A model generated the notes under the pieces. That model saw nothing but the letters and a program-made list of their open reading frames with translations, made no database searches and was not told where the DNA came from. A stretch of 64,000 nucleotides of DNA, taken from contig NZ_MUNU01000004.1 of the NCBI RefSeq assembly GCF_002001085.1, positions 62,001 through 126,000 on the forward strand, written 5' to 3'. The position numbers and the translations under genes were made by a program. Position 1 is the stretch's first letter, and each line of letters begins with the position of its first letter. Source of the DNA: Rhodanobacter sp. B05. GTDB lineage: Bacteria; Pseudomonadota; Gammaproteobacteria; Xanthomonadales; Rhodanobacteraceae. Below, piece after piece: positions 41,990 to 51,605 of the stretch.

Positions 41990-42919
41990 ATGTGGCCGCT
42001 CCCAACGAGAACCCCGATCGTGCAAAGCCAGCCTCATGATGATGTCCTGCACCGCTTTCTGCTGCCGCGCGCCGGTGTGCGCGGCGCCCTGGTGCGGCTG
42101 GGTTCGTGCTGGCGCGAGGTGGCCGGACGGGCCGAGTATCCACCGACGTTGCGCACCTGCCTGGGCGAGGCGTTGGCGGCCAGCGCCTTGCTGACGGGCA
42201 ATATCAAGCTCGATGGTTCACTATCGATCGAACTGAAGAGTTCGTCGGCCTTGCGCCTGCTGTTTGCCGAATGCAGCGATCAGGGCCATCTGCGCGGATT
42301 GGCGCGCTGGAACGAACCGTTGCCCGAGCCGCTGGCACTCGATGCGCTCGCCGATGCCGTGCTGGCGATCACCTTGGGCAATGTCGAACGCGGACAGCGT
42401 TATCAGGGCCTGGTCGAGTTGCGCCATGCTGGTCTGGCCGAGTCGCTGGAGAATTATTTCGTCCAGTCCGAGCAGTTGCCGGCGCGAATCCTGCTCGCCG
42501 CGAACGCGGAACATGCAGTCGGTCTCATGCTGCAGAAAATGCCCGATGAGGGAGGCCATGCCGCCGCTGCGGACGACGATGCGTGGAACCGTGTGGTGCA
42601 CCTGACCGCCACGCTGGGCCCGGAGGAACTCATTGCCACACCGGCGGACGCCTTGCTGTATCGGCTCTACCACGAGGAGTCGGCGCGCCTTATCGATACG
42701 CGGTCACTGGCCTTCGGCTGCAGTTGCAGTCGCGAGCGGGTCACCTCGATGTTGCGTTCGCTCGGTCGCGACGAGGTGGAGGCGGCGCTGGCCGCACGTG
42801 GCGATGAAATCGAGGTGGTCTGCGAGTTCTGTGCACAGCGCTACGCGTTCGACCGGATCGACGCCGAGCACTTGCTCAGCGAAGGCGCGGTGCCCGGCGC
42901 GCCGGACACCGCCCAGTAA
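41990..42919 (+). CDS. hslO: redox-regulated chaperone Hsp33
   Basis: 309-residue cytoplasmic holdase chaperone activated by oxidation. The N-terminal core includes LHRFLLPRAGVRGALVRLGSCW and LLTGNIKLDGSLSIELKSSS, and the C-terminal zinc-binding redox switch is intact: Cys244-x-Cys246 (FGCSCSRERV) and Cys278-x-x-Cys281 (VCEFCAQRY). An in-frame GTG at 42020 is an alternative start that would place the protein closer to the usual length. It is divergent from mtgA and is another oxidative-stress gene in the window. Confidence 0.93.
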   Translation: MWPLPTRTPIVQSQPHDDVLHRFLLPRAGVRGALVRLGSCWREVAGRAEYPPTLRTCLGEALAASALLTGNIKLDGSLSIELKSSSALRLLFAECSDQGHLRGLARWNEPLPEPLALDALADAVLAITLGNVERGQRYQGLVELRHAGLAESLENYFVQSEQLPARILLAANAEHAVGLMLQKMPDEGGHAAAADDDAWNRVVHLTATLGPEELIATPADALLYRLYHEESARLIDTRSLAFGCSCSRERVTSMLRSLGRDEVEAALAARGDEIEVVCEFCAQRYAFDRIDAEHLLSEGAVPGAPDTAQ

Positions 42920-42925
42920 ACCTGC

Positions 42926-45829
42926 TCAGGCGAGCAGCAAGGGCTTGTCCGCACTGAGCCATGTGCTGGCCGGCTGCGGCGTGGCGAACAGGAAGCCCTG
43001 TCCGTAGCGGCAACCCACGCGCCGCAGGGCCTGGCGCTGGGAATCCTGCTCGATGCCCTCCGCGATCACCTTCATGTGCAGCGAATCGGCCAGCACCTGG
43101 ATCGCGCGAACCAGCGCCAAGCCCTGGGTTTCGCCGTCATCCAGCGGAAGCTCGGTGATGAACGAGCGGTCGATTTTCAGGCTCTCGAACGGATACTGGT
43201 GCAGGTAGCTGAGCGAGGAATAGCCGGTGCCGAAATCGTCCAGCGAGATACCGACGCCCTTGTTGCGCAGGTTCTGCAGCATCTGCTTGACCTGGGTTGG
43301 GTTCTCCAGCAGCGCGTGTTCGGTGACTTCGATGTGGATGCAATGGGTGGGTACGGCGTATTGATCCAGCAAGGCGAGCAGGCGCTGATCGAGATCGACC
43401 GATCGGAAGTGCCGGCCGGATACGTTGATGCTGATGAATCCCTCGGTGCCGATCAGGCGCACCGCCTGGATGCACACTTGTTCGAAGATCTGCCAGTCGA
43501 TCGCCTCGGCGCAGCCGCATTCCTCCGCGATCAGCAGGAAATCATGCGGTGACAGCAGCCCGCGCTCGGGATGGTGCCAGCGCAACAGCGCCTCGTAGCC
43601 GATCACGCGACCATCGGCCAGCTCGACGATCGGCTGGTAATACGGCTCGAATTCGTTGCGACTGAGTGCGTGGCGAAGATCGCTCTCCATGTCCAGCAGC
43701 GACAGCGCTTCGCGGCGCAGGCGATCGTCGAACATCGCCGCGCGATGGCGACCGCCGTCCTTGGCGTTGTACATCGCCGCATCGGCGTCGCGCAGCAACT
43801 CCTCCGGCTGGCGGTAGTGCGGCGCCGACAGCGCAATGCCGATCGAGGCGGAAGTGAATATCTCCTTGGTGCCGAGCCGGAACGGCGTTTGCAGTTCGCT
43901 GATGATGCGTTCGGCGATCAGCGAGGCCTTGCCGGTATTGGCGATGCCTTCCAGCAGCACCGCAAATTCGTCGCCGCCCAGGCGCGCCACCACATCCCGG
44001 GTCTTCAGGCAGGCGCGGATGCGGCCGCCGACCTGGAACAGCAGGTCGTCGCCGACCAGGTGGCCGACCGAATCGTTGATGACCTTGAAACGATCGAGGT
44101 CGATGAACAGCACGGCGAACTGCTCGTTCGGATTGGCGCCGTAGCGCTGCATCGCCTGTTCCAGCCGCTGCAGGAGCAGGGTGCGATTGGGCAATCCGGT
44201 GAGCGAATCGTGCAGGGTCTCGTACTTCAGCCGACGCTCCACCCGCTCGCGTTCGGCGATCTGTTCGCGCAGGTCGCGGTTGGCCAGCGCCAGCGCGCGG
44301 GTGCGTTCGGTGACGCGGCGCTCCAGGCTGGCGTTGGCCTGCTTGAGCGAGGTGGCGGTCTGCTTGCGCTGCAACGCGTTGGCGATGTGGTAGCTGACGA
44401 AGGTCAGCAGTTCCTGGTCGCGCTCGTTGTAGGTGTGTTCCGGCGAGTAGCTTTGCAGGGCAAGCACGCCCATCGCCTTGCCACCCCAGATCAGCGGCAC
44501 GCCGAGCCAGCACACCGAGCGCGTGCCGAAATGGGTGATTTCGCCCAGGGCATGCAGCTTTTCGATGTCCGCCGGCGTCGCCAGCAAGGGCTTGGCGTGG
44601 CGCAACACGTATTCGGTGGCGCCACGGCCATGCACGCGCGCCGGCCGCACGCTGTCGACTTCGTCCACCGAGTAGGGAAAGCTCAGCTGGTCGGTTTCCT
44701 CGTCGACCAGTGCGATGTAGAAATTGCGCGAGTACAACAGGCCGCTGATCACCTGGTGCACGGCGGCGTAGAACTTGTCCAGGCTGTCGGAGGTGCTGGC
44801 CAGTTCGGCAATCCGGAACAACGCCGCCTGCAGGCGTTCGCCGCGCTGGCGTTGCAGCACCTGCTGGCGCAGCACCCGATTGGCTTCGCGCAGCGCCGCG
44901 GTGCGATCGGTCACACGGCGTCCCAGCTCCAGATGCGCCTCACGCCGTTCCAGCGCGGTCTGCACATGCTGCGCCACGTAGTTGAGCAGCTCCAGGTCGT
45001 GCCGGGAGTAATGCGTGTCGGCGCGGTAACTCTGCACGATGATGCCGCCGACCACGCGCCCGTCACGCAACATGGGTACGCCCAGCCAGTCTTCGCACGG
45101 CGGGCCGAGCAGGACAAAACGGTCACCGAGCTGTCGCTTCAATTCGTCGATCGACCCCATCAGGGGTCGACCCTCCCGCAACAGATTCCAGGTCAGGCCA
45201 TGCAGCATGTCCTGCAGCGGCAGCGTCTCGTCTCGTGGCGGCAGGTCGGTGTCCAGGACATCGACGCAATAGGGGAAACGGACGCGGTCGGTGGCCGCGT
45301 CGTACAGCACGATGTAGAAGTTTTCCGCATACATCAGGCTGCTTACGATCGCATGCAGCGAACGCATCATCTGCGGCATGTCGTGTTCGGCGCTGGCCTG
45401 GTCGGCAATCGCGTACAGCGCTCGCTGCAGGCGTTCGGCCAGGGCCAGGCGCGAGATCGCTTCGTACAGGCGACTGGTCTCGGCCAACTGGGCCAGACGG
45501 ATGCCGGCCAGACGACTCACCCATTGCAGCGATTCATGCGCCGAACCCGACAAGGGCAGGTCGGTCAGTTCGAGCGACAAGGTTCGGCTGGACAGCGGAT
45601 CTTCGGCCAGGTCGTGCCAATGTTCGGCCGGATTGACCGCGGTGTCATCGCGAAGTCGCCAGCGCAGCCGGCCGTGCGCGCTCAAATGGCCCAGCATGAA
45701 CTCGCAGATTTCCATCACGCTGGCGGCATCGGCGGCTTCGAACAATCGCTCGACGGCGCCGTCAAGGCCCGCAAGATCCCGCACCAGCCGCGGCGGCTGG
45801 GATGAGCGGATCGTCGGCGTGGCGTTCAT
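42926..45829 (-). CDS. GAF-GAF-GGDEF-EAL cyclic-di-GMP signalling protein
   Basis: 967-residue cytoplasmic protein with no membrane segment. Two GAF-type sensor domains (residues about 130-300 and 345-500, both containing a NFYIxLxDxxTDxxxFPY segment, so they arose by duplication) are each followed by a coiled linker. The GGDEF domain comes next with an intact RLGGDEFAVL (near 617) and inhibitory-site spacing, then an EAL domain with intact GYEALLRWHHP (near 745), DDFGTGYSSLSYL and KIDRSFI. Both catalytic motifs look functional, so it could make or degrade c-di-GMP; hybrid proteins of this type often act mainly as phosphodiesterases with GTP activating through the GGDEF domain. Confidence 0.93.
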   Translation of the reverse strand: MNATPTIRSSQPPRLVRDLAGLDGAVERLFEAADAASVMEICEFMLGHLSAHGRLRWRLRDDTAVNPAEHWHDLAEDPLSSRTLSLELTDLPLSGSAHESLQWVSRLAGIRLAQLAETSRLYEAISRLALAERLQRALYAIADQASAEHDMPQMMRSLHAIVSSLMYAENFYIVLYDAATDRVRFPYCVDVLDTDLPPRDETLPLQDMLHGLTWNLLREGRPLMGSIDELKRQLGDRFVLLGPPCEDWLGVPMLRDGRVVGGIIVQSYRADTHYSRHDLELLNYVAQHVQTALERREAHLELGRRVTDRTAALREANRVLRQQVLQRQRGERLQAALFRIAELASTSDSLDKFYAAVHQVISGLLYSRNFYIALVDEETDQLSFPYSVDEVDSVRPARVHGRGATEYVLRHAKPLLATPADIEKLHALGEITHFGTRSVCWLGVPLIWGGKAMGVLALQSYSPEHTYNERDQELLTFVSYHIANALQRKQTATSLKQANASLERRVTERTRALALANRDLREQIAERERVERRLKYETLHDSLTGLPNRTLLLQRLEQAMQRYGANPNEQFAVLFIDLDRFKVINDSVGHLVGDDLLFQVGGRIRACLKTRDVVARLGGDEFAVLLEGIANTGKASLIAERIISELQTPFRLGTKEIFTSASIGIALSAPHYRQPEELLRDADAAMYNAKDGGRHRAAMFDDRLRREALSLLDMESDLRHALSRNEFEPYYQPIVELADGRVIGYEALLRWHHPERGLLSPHDFLLIAEECGCAEAIDWQIFEQVCIQAVRLIGTEGFISINVSGRHFRSVDLDQRLLALLDQYAVPTHCIHIEVTEHALLENPTQVKQMLQNLRNKGVGISLDDFGTGYSSLSYLHQYPFESLKIDRSFITELPLDDGETQGLALVRAIQVLADSLHMKVIAEGIEQDSQRQALRRVGCRYGQGFLFATPQPASTWLSADKPLLLA

Positions 45830-46074
45830 GGGCGGCGGTCAGTTCCGGAACAATTCCGACGGGATCAGGGTCAAACCGCTTTTATACAGGGTAAGGCGGC
45901 GCCCTTGCCAGCCGGATCATAACGGGAACCAGGCCGTCTCGAACGAGTCAGAACGTGAAACAGGCCCGCATGAATTTGTGCGTTGGGGCGGGTTTTTGGC
46001 TGTTAGCAAAACGTAAAATGAAGTACACTCGGCCTCGACAAGTCCCACCCTATCGTGTGATCGCTGAAACCCTC

Positions 46075-46986
46075 ATGCGCCGTCCGTATGCCCTGCTGTT
46101 GATTGCCCTGTTGCCGTTTGCCGCGGCGGGTCAGTCCGTGGGCGGCGACAGCGCACAGGCGGAGCACCTGCTGGCGCAGCCGCAGGCGGTATCGGCCGCG
46201 ACGGATGCCGGCATCAGTGTGCCGTTGTGGCGTGGCAAGGGCAATCGCATGCTGCTGCTCAAGGCGGACAGTGGCGATGCGGGCGACCCGATGTCGGCCC
46301 TGAAAACACCGTTGGCCATGCATCCGGGCGATGCGGGCAGCGTGGTTCGGACGGGCCTGCAGTACGGCGTGGGTCCGCTCACGGCGCACGCCGAGGTCAG
46401 CGAGCATTCATGGCTGAACCAGAACTCCAGGATGCTCGGCAGTGAAGTGGGCGCCACCTACGATGCCGGCGATTACAGCGTCGGGCTGAGTGTCGGCACC
46501 ACCAGCACGCCACATCGCGATGTGGTTTTGCCACGCGTGCTGCCGGGTGTCGTCACCGGGGTTGATGGCCTGTCCGCTTTTGACAGCAGCAGTCAACTCA
46601 ATGCGCGCGGTCGGCTGGCGCTTGGCAACAAGAGCGGCATCGACCTTGGTGCCAGCGTCGGTCGCGTCTATCTGTTGCCGGGCAACCTGCTGGGCGTCAA
46701 CGCGCTTGACCAGAAGGCCTTGAGCTTCGGCGTCGACCACGGCCCCCTGAGCGGCGTGGTGACGGGTCGAACCATGCAGCCCGAAGCTGGCATCCCGGGT
46801 GGTCTGTATGCCGACAAGCGCTGGAACAGCATCGACCTGGGTGTGACCTGGCGCCTGCCGTGGCGGGGCTCGCTCAGCGTGGGCGCGCAGAACCTGTGGT
46901 CGTCCGGCACGCCGGCGAATACACCGGTCGGTCCGGAGCCGGATCAGTCGCGCACGCCTTACGTGCAGTACCACCAGGATCTCTGA
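46075..46986 (+). CDS. predicted outer-membrane or exported beta-rich protein, unknown
   Basis: 303-residue protein with a signal peptide (RRPYALLLIALLPFAAAGQS, cleavage near residue 20). The rest has alternating short beta segments with Gly turns: VRTGLQYGVGPLTAHAEVSE, GSEVGATYDAGDYSVGLSVGTTS, GRLALGNKSGIDLGASVGRVY, KRWNSIDLGVTWRLPWRGSLSVGAQNLWSSG. This pattern is that of an 8- to 12-stranded barrel, and TWRLPWRGSLSVGAQNLW resembles the last strands of porin-like proteins. No named family recognised. A stretch with TAAAAT and TACACT (46014-46029) may be its promoter. An intrinsic terminator follows. Confidence 0.7.
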   Translation: MRRPYALLLIALLPFAAAGQSVGGDSAQAEHLLAQPQAVSAATDAGISVPLWRGKGNRMLLLKADSGDAGDPMSALKTPLAMHPGDAGSVVRTGLQYGVGPLTAHAEVSEHSWLNQNSRMLGSEVGATYDAGDYSVGLSVGTTSTPHRDVVLPRVLPGVVTGVDGLSAFDSSSQLNARGRLALGNKSGIDLGASVGRVYLLPGNLLGVNALDQKALSFGVDHGPLSGVVTGRTMQPEAGIPGGLYADKRWNSIDLGVTWRLPWRGSLSVGAQNLWSSGTPANTPVGPEPDQSRTPYVQYHQDL

Positions 46987-47014
46987 GGCCGCCAGCTCGG
47001 CCGCCGTGCCCTTG

Positions 47015-47041
47015 ACGCCACCGCCAGCGCGGTGGCGTTTT
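47015..47041 (+). terminator. intrinsic terminator after the predicted outer-membrane protein gene
   Basis: ACGCCACCGC (47015-47024) pairs perfectly with GCGGTGGCGT (47029-47038) around CAGC, ending in a short run of four T residues. It lies between convergent genes. Confidence 0.75.
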
Positions 47042-47081
47042 CGCATCCGTTCCCGCTGCCGGGATGGATGTTTCGCTTGGC

Positions 47082-47984
47082 TCAGTCCTGTTTGCGCAAG
47101 CGCAGGTCGCCGCTGAAGGTCTCGATGCGGATCTTGCCGTTGCCGGCGCCGAGGTGCGCGTCCAGCGAACTGCCGGGACCATGTTCGGGCTTCGTCGGCG
47201 TGCCGAAATCACTGCGCAAGTCACCGCTGAAACTGCTGGCATGCAGGTTGGCGGAGGTGTCTGCAGGCAGTCTCAGTTGAACGTCGCCACTCATGCTGTC
47301 GACGTCAACGGTGCCGCCCGCGGTCAATCCGCCGGCCAGTTGCACGTTGCCCGACACCGTACTCAACGAGAACTTCTGCCAGGGACCACCGCTCGCCTGG
47401 ACGCGGCCGGAAATGGTTTGCAGCCTGGCTTGGCCGCCCAACGCCGGGGCCAGGATCTCGCCGCTCACGGTTTGCAGCGAAGCCTGCTCGGCGTGGCCGG
47501 AAAACTCGATGCCGCCGCTGACACTGTCCACGTCCAGCGAAGGCGTGCGCGCGTTGATGCGGGCGTTGCCGCTGACGGTATTGATCTTGATGCGGCCACC
47601 GGCAAGGCCGTCGATCACCAGCGGCGCGCTGATCACGTTGACGTCCATTGACGAGGCCCGTGGCACGTGCAGTTCCAGCGTGGTCGGCGCCATTCGGCTG
47701 TCGCCGCCGAAGTTGAACCAGCCGGAACCGCCGTTCGGCTCGACCTTGATCACCAGGTGGTCGTTGTCGCCGGTGATCGCCAGCGGCTTGGCGCCTTCGC
47801 CCAGCTCACCGCCGACCTGCACTTCGTTGCGATCCCACGCGATCACGTTGACCGAGCCGGCGATGTTGCTGACGCTGATCCGGGCGGCGGCGCTGGCGGC
47901 ATGCTGCAGCTGGATCGGCGTACCGGCCAGCGCATCGCTCATGCACAGGCAAAGCAGCAGGGGCAGATAGCGGGTGGTCTTCAT
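47082..47984 (-). CDS. DUF4097 beta-repeat exported protein
   Basis: 300-residue exported protein (signal peptide RYLPLLLCLCMSDALAG) in the DUF4097 family of beta-helix-like putative adhesins. Six or more repeats of the type IKINTVSGNARI, LDVDSVSGGIEFSG, LQTVSGEILA, LQTISGRVQAS, LSTVSGNVQLAG, VDVDSMSGDVQL can be counted, each providing one strand pair of a right-handed fold. The ATG at 47984 has GAGGAG five bases upstream, inside the end of the anti-sigma gene region. It is the third gene of the ECF sigma operon, a frequent arrangement for DUF4097. Confidence 0.87.
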   Translation of the reverse strand: MKTTRYLPLLLCLCMSDALAGTPIQLQHAASAAARISVSNIAGSVNVIAWDRNEVQVGGELGEGAKPLAITGDNDHLVIKVEPNGGSGWFNFGGDSRMAPTTLELHVPRASSMDVNVISAPLVIDGLAGGRIKINTVSGNARINARTPSLDVDSVSGGIEFSGHAEQASLQTVSGEILAPALGGQARLQTISGRVQASGGPWQKFSLSTVSGNVQLAGGLTAGGTVDVDSMSGDVQLRLPADTSANLHASSFSGDLRSDFGTPTKPEHGPGSSLDAHLGAGNGKIRIETFSGDLRLRKQD

Positions 47985-48003
47985 GGTCACTCCTCATGCT
48001 TGA

Positions 48004-48438
48004 TCAGCTGGCGCGATCGGCCAGTTGGCGCAGTTGCGCCTGTTGTTGTTCGGTGCGGCGAAGCAGGCGCTGCAGCCCGGCCGAGTCCGGTGCCTGCCGG
48101 ATCGCCAGCTCCAGTTCCATGCGCGCGGCGTCCAGTTCGATGGCGGCGCCGGCGAGGCGCGGGTCGGCGGGCTTCCAGTTCGATGTTGCTGTCGCGCCTG
48201 CGTTGCCGGGCGGCGCCTGCAGCAGTCGCCAACCCACGCCGCCGGCCACGCACAGGGAAGCGGCGAGGCCGGCGCCAAGCAGCCAGCGCTGCCGACGGGA
48301 CGGCTGTGTCCGGGTGGCGGGTGTGCCTGCCTGTGCCGCGCGGTCCAGTGCGGAATCGATGGCCGGCCACAGGTCGTGGTCCGGTGCGCGCGGCTGGCGC
48401 AATGCGCGCAATTGTCGACGCCATTCGAATTCGTTCAT
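48004..48438 (-). CDS. putative anti-sigma factor, single-pass membrane protein
   Basis: 144-residue protein with a basic N-terminal cytoplasmic part (MNEFEWRRQLRALRQPRAPDHDLW), one membrane helix (WLLGAGLAASLCVAGGVGWRLL, residues about 52-73) and a periplasmic helical tail (ELDAARMELELAIRQAPDSA, LLRRTEQQQAQLRQLADRAS). It overlaps the sigma factor gene by 4 nt (ATGA), and this position and topology are the evidence for an anti-sigma role. There is no HxxxCxxC zinc-binding anti-sigma motif, so it is not of the ZAS type. Confidence 0.7.
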   Translation of the reverse strand: MNEFEWRRQLRALRQPRAPDHDLWPAIDSALDRAAQAGTPATRTQPSRRQRWLLGAGLAASLCVAGGVGWRLLQAPPGNAGATATSNWKPADPRLAGAAIELDAARMELELAIRQAPDSAGLQRLLRRTEQQQAQLRQLADRAS

Positions 48439-48980
48439 GAGCGTTCTCCGAGTGCCTTGCGCAGCAGGCTGCGCGCACGATGCAGTTGTGCCTTCGACGT
48501 ACCCACGGCCATGCCCAGCTCGTCACCGATGTCCTCGTGCCGCCAGCCTTCGATGTCGTGCAGCACCAGTACGGCGCGGGCACGGGGCGGCAGTTGGCCG
48601 ATCGCCTGCTCGAGTTCCTCGCGTTCGGCGGCGCAGAATGGCGTTTCGCCGGGATCCGGCAACAGTTCGTGGTCGCGCACGCTGACCGGGTCGGCGCCGC
48701 GCGCACGGATGTCCATCAGGGCCACGTTGACCGCCAGCCGGTACAACCAGGTGCCGAACGCACTTTCGTGGCGAAACCCCGGCAACTTCTGCCAGGCGCG
48801 GATGAATGCCTCCTGGGTGAGGTCTTCGGCGCGGGCGTGGTCGTAGCCGGCGAGGCGCTGCAGCGCGCCATACACGCGGCCCACGTGCAGCGTGTACAGC
48901 CGCTGGAACGCGTGGCGATCGCCGGCGGCCGCGGCGCGTACATCGTCGCTGTCATGCGCGGCTGTCGGGACAGGCGGCAT
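48435..48980 (-). CDS. ECF RNA polymerase sigma factor
   Basis: 181-residue sigma-70 family ECF factor. Region 2 is clear (AFQRLYTLHVGRVYGALQRLAG ... AEDLTQEAFIRAWQKLPGF ... FGTWLYRLAVNVALMDIRAR) and so is region 4 (LPPRARAVLVLHDIEGWRHEDIGDELGMAVGTSKAQLHRARSLLRKAL). The start at 48980 has GGAAG upstream; ATG 49013 is a possible alternative. The genes for its probable anti-sigma factor and a DUF4097 protein follow, overlapping or closely spaced, so this is a small envelope-response regulon gene set. Confidence 0.92.
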   Translation of the reverse strand: MPPVPTAAHDSDDVRAAAAGDRHAFQRLYTLHVGRVYGALQRLAGYDHARAEDLTQEAFIRAWQKLPGFRHESAFGTWLYRLAVNVALMDIRARGADPVSVRDHELLPDPGETPFCAAEREELEQAIGQLPPRARAVLVLHDIEGWRHEDIGDELGMAVGTSKAQLHRARSLLRKALGERS

Positions 48981-49110
48981 CGGACTTCCGGAGGCGGGGC
49001 AGGCAGCAATCATCTTGCCAGCTTGGATGCGGCGTTGCGCGAAAGGGTTTGAAGCGGAGGGTGCCGTGGCATCACGGGCAGGTTCGACGTACCTGCCCGT
49101 GATGCGTGCC

Positions 49111-50898
49111 TCAGGAGGCGGTGGCGGCGCGAGGCGATGACCGTGCGTCGTCTTTCCGCAACGCCTGGACCACGCGCTGCTGTTCGCGGCGCAGGCGTTC
49201 GGGCAGGCGCGGAGCGAAGCTTTCGAGATAGTCGCCGATGGCATTCAGCTCGGCCTGCCAGCCTGCATGGTCGACGTCGAGCAACTCGTCGAGGCGGGCG
49301 CGATCGAGCTTGAGTCCGTCCAGCTTCAGCTCACCTTCTGCGGGCAGGATGCCGATCGGCGTTTCCACGCCGCCGACGCGGCCCTCGGCGCGGTCGATCA
49401 TCCACTCCAGCACGCGCAGGTTTTCGCCGAAGCCGGGCCACAGGAACTTGCCATCGGCGCCCTTGCGGAACCAGTTGACGTGGAAGATCTTCGGCAGCTT
49501 CGCGCCGGGCTGGTCGAACGACAGCCAGTGCGCGAAGTAGTCGCCGTAGTGATAGCCGCAGAACGGCTTCATCGCCATCGAGTCGCGGCGCAGCACGCCA
49601 ACCGCACCGGTGGCGGCGGCGGTGGTTTCCGAACCCATCGCGGCGCCCATCAGCACGCCGTGGCTCCAGTCGCGCGCCTCCATCACCAGCGGCAGCAGGG
49701 AGGGGCGGCGGCCGCCGAACACGATCGCGCTGATCGGCACGCCTTGCGCGGCCTCGGCCATTTCCGACCAGGTCGGGCATTGCTTCGCGCTGACCGTGAA
49801 GCGCGAGTTGGGATGCGCCGCCGGGCCGTTCGCCGGATCGTACGGACGTCCCTGCCAGTCGGTGACCGGCGTGCCGGGCAGACCTTCCCACCACGGCTGG
49901 TTGTCGGCGGTGACGGCGACGTTGGTGAAGATGGTGTCGTGCGAGATGCTCTTCAGCGCGTTCGGGTTGGTGTTGTCGCTGGTGCCCGGTGCCACGCCGA
50001 AGAAGCCGGCCTCCGGGTTGATCGCGTACAGCCGTCCATCCGCGCCGGGGCGCATCCAGCAGATGTCGTCGCCGACCGTCCATACCTTCCAGCCATCGCG
50101 GCGATAACCTTCGGGCGGGATCAGCATCGCCAGGTTGGTCTTGCCGCAGGCGGACGGGAAGGCGGCGGCGATGTAATGCGTCTCGCCTCGCGGATCCTCG
50201 ATGCCCACGATCAGCATGTGCTCGGCCAGCCAGCCTTCGTCGCGGGCCTGGTTGCTGGCGATGCGCAGCGCGTGGCATTTCTTGCCCAGCAGTGCGTTGC
50301 CGCCGTAGCCGGAGCCGTAGGACTTGATCGACAGCTCGGCCGGGAAGTGCATGATCCAGCGACGCTCCGGATCGAGTTCCCCCTTGGAATGCAGGCCCTT
50401 CACGAAGCTGCCTTCGCGTTCGATCCGCGCCTGTGCGGCGGCGCCCATGCGGGTCATGATCTTCATGTTGGCCACGACGTACGGGCTGTCGGTGATCTCC
50501 ACCCCGCAGCGCGACAGCGGCGAGTCGATCGGGCCCATGCAATACGGGATGACATACATGGTGCGGCCTTCCATGCAACCGTCGAACAGCGCATCGATCT
50601 TCGCGTGCGCCTCGGCCGGGTCCGTCCAGTGGTTGTTCGGACCGGCGTCGTCCTCGTCCGGATGACAGACCAGGGTGAGCTGCTCGACCCGGGCCACGTC
50701 CTTCGGATCGGAGCGGTGCAGGTAGCAGCCGGGGTGGGTTTGCTGGTTGAGCTCGATCAGGGTGCCGTCGCCCAGCATCTGCTGTACCAGCGACCGGTAT
50801 TCCGTGTCCGAGCCATCGCACCAGTGAATCTTCGCAGGGCGCGTCAGCGCCGCCACCTGATCGACCCACTGCGTGAGCGCTTCCAGCTTGCTGGTCAT
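49111..50898 (-). CDS. pckG: phosphoenolpyruvate carboxykinase (GTP)
   Basis: 595-residue GTP-dependent PEPCK converting oxaloacetate and GTP to PEP, CO2 and GDP in gluconeogenesis. Landmarks: [10 protein letters not shown] near the N-terminus, [18 protein letters not shown], the kinase-1 loop [13 protein letters not shown] (residues 247-259) with the reactive Cys of the GTP-dependent enzymes, [31 protein letters not shown], and [28 protein letters not shown]. The start at 50898 has GAGGAA. Upstream the tetR terminator (50977-51002) insulates it from the TetR gene. Confidence 0.96.
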   Translation of the reverse strand: MTSKLEALTQWVDQVAALTRPAKIHWCDGSDTEYRSLVQQMLGDGTLIELNQQTHPGCYLHRSDPKDVARVEQLTLVCHPDEDDAGPNNHWTDPAEAHAKIDALFDGCMEGRTMYVIPYCMGPIDSPLSRCGVEITDSPYVVANMKIMTRMGAAAQARIEREGSFVKGLHSKGELDPERRWIMHFPAELSIKSYGSGYGGNALLGKKCHALRIASNQARDEGWLAEHMLIVGIEDPRGETHYIAAAFPSACGKTNLAMLIPPEGYRRDGWKVWTVGDDICWMRPGADGRLYAINPEAGFFGVAPGTSDNTNPNALKSISHDTIFTNVAVTADNQPWWEGLPGTPVTDWQGRPYDPANGPAAHPNSRFTVSAKQCPTWSEMAEAAQGVPISAIVFGGRRPSLLPLVMEARDWSHGVLMGAAMGSETTAAATGAVGVLRRDSMAMKPFCGYHYGDYFAHWLSFDQPGAKLPKIFHVNWFRKGADGKFLWPGFGENLRVLEWMIDRAEGRVGGVETPIGILPAEGELKLDGLKLDRARLDELLDVDHAGWQAELNAIGDYLESFAPRLPERLRREQQRVVQALRKDDARSSPRAATAS

Positions 50899-50976
50899 CT
50901 TGTTCCTCGGCGGATTGCGAAAAAATGAAACCGGCACGGTAGTTTGCGTGCACTGGTATTGCAAGGCACGACGCAA

Positions 50977-51002
50977 CAAAAACGGCGCCAGCAGGCGCCG
51001 TT
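50977..51002 (-). terminator. intrinsic terminator after tetR
   Basis: Read on the minus strand: AACGGCGCC (51002-50994), loop TGCT, GGCGCCGTT (50989-50981), then TTT, giving a run of five T. A perfect 9-bp GC stem. Confidence 0.85.
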
Positions 51003-51024
51003 CGGGGGTTGTTGCGGGAATCCG

Positions 51025-51603
51025 TCAGGCCGGGATCAGGGTCGCGATCATGTGTTCGACGTAGGCCTCGAACTCTTCGTGGTTGATGCGCGGCAGGCCG
51101 AGGGTGAAGTTCAGCTGCAGGAAGCCCACGTAGGCCGCATAGGTCAGCCGCGCCCGGTTCAGCGCCTGTGGCGGGGCCAGGCCGGCCTCGCGATAGGCGG
51201 TGGTCAGGAACTCCATCCGCCGCTGCGACACCCGCGCCATCACCGGCACCACCTGGGGATGATCCAGCGCCTTGAGCAGGGCGGCGTAGACGCGGTGCGG
51301 CTGCAGCTCGTGCGCGACGCGCCGGAACAGCTCGGGCAGACGTTTGCGCGGGTCGCTGATCTGCGCGATCTCGTCGATGATCTCGCGCTCGCCGTACTGC
51401 TCCCAGCGTTCGAGCGCCGCATTCAGCAGCGCCTCGCGGGTGCGGAAATGCCAGTAGAAACTGCCCTTGGTGACGCCGAGCTGGCGGGCCAGGGCCTCCA
51501 CCGCCAGTGCGCCGACGCCTTGTTCCGCGATCAGGCCCAGGGCGGCGACTTCCCAATCCTCCGCCGACAGGCGGGTACGTTCCGGTTTGCTGCCTACATT
51601 CAT
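51025..51603 (-). CDS. TetR/AcrR family transcriptional regulator
   Basis: 192-residue repressor. The N-terminal HTH is standard: LSAEDWEVAALGLIAEQGVGALAVEALARQLGVTKGSFYWHFRTREALLNAALERWE. The C-terminal ligand domain (RRVAHELQPHRVYAALLKALDHPQVVPVM, LTYAAYVGFLQLNFTLGLP) has no named subfamily that I recognise. It is divergent from an alpha/beta hydrolase-fadE pair and probably controls it; acyl-CoA or a fatty acid is a plausible ligand. The ATG at 51603 is six bases below a -10-like TACCAT, so the mRNA may be leaderless. A longer in-frame start (51660) would lie upstream of that promoter. Confidence 0.9.
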   Translation of the reverse strand: MNVGSKPERTRLSAEDWEVAALGLIAEQGVGALAVEALARQLGVTKGSFYWHFRTREALLNAALERWEQYGEREIIDEIAQISDPRKRLPELFRRVAHELQPHRVYAALLKALDHPQVVPVMARVSQRRMEFLTTAYREAGLAPPQALNRARLTYAAYVGFLQLNFTLGLPRINHEEFEAYVEHMIATLIPA

Positions 51604-51605
51604 TT

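Noticed and set aside
43571-45805. 744-codon open frame on the plus strand
   Set aside because: Antisense to the GGDEF-EAL gene, whose catalytic motifs are intact.
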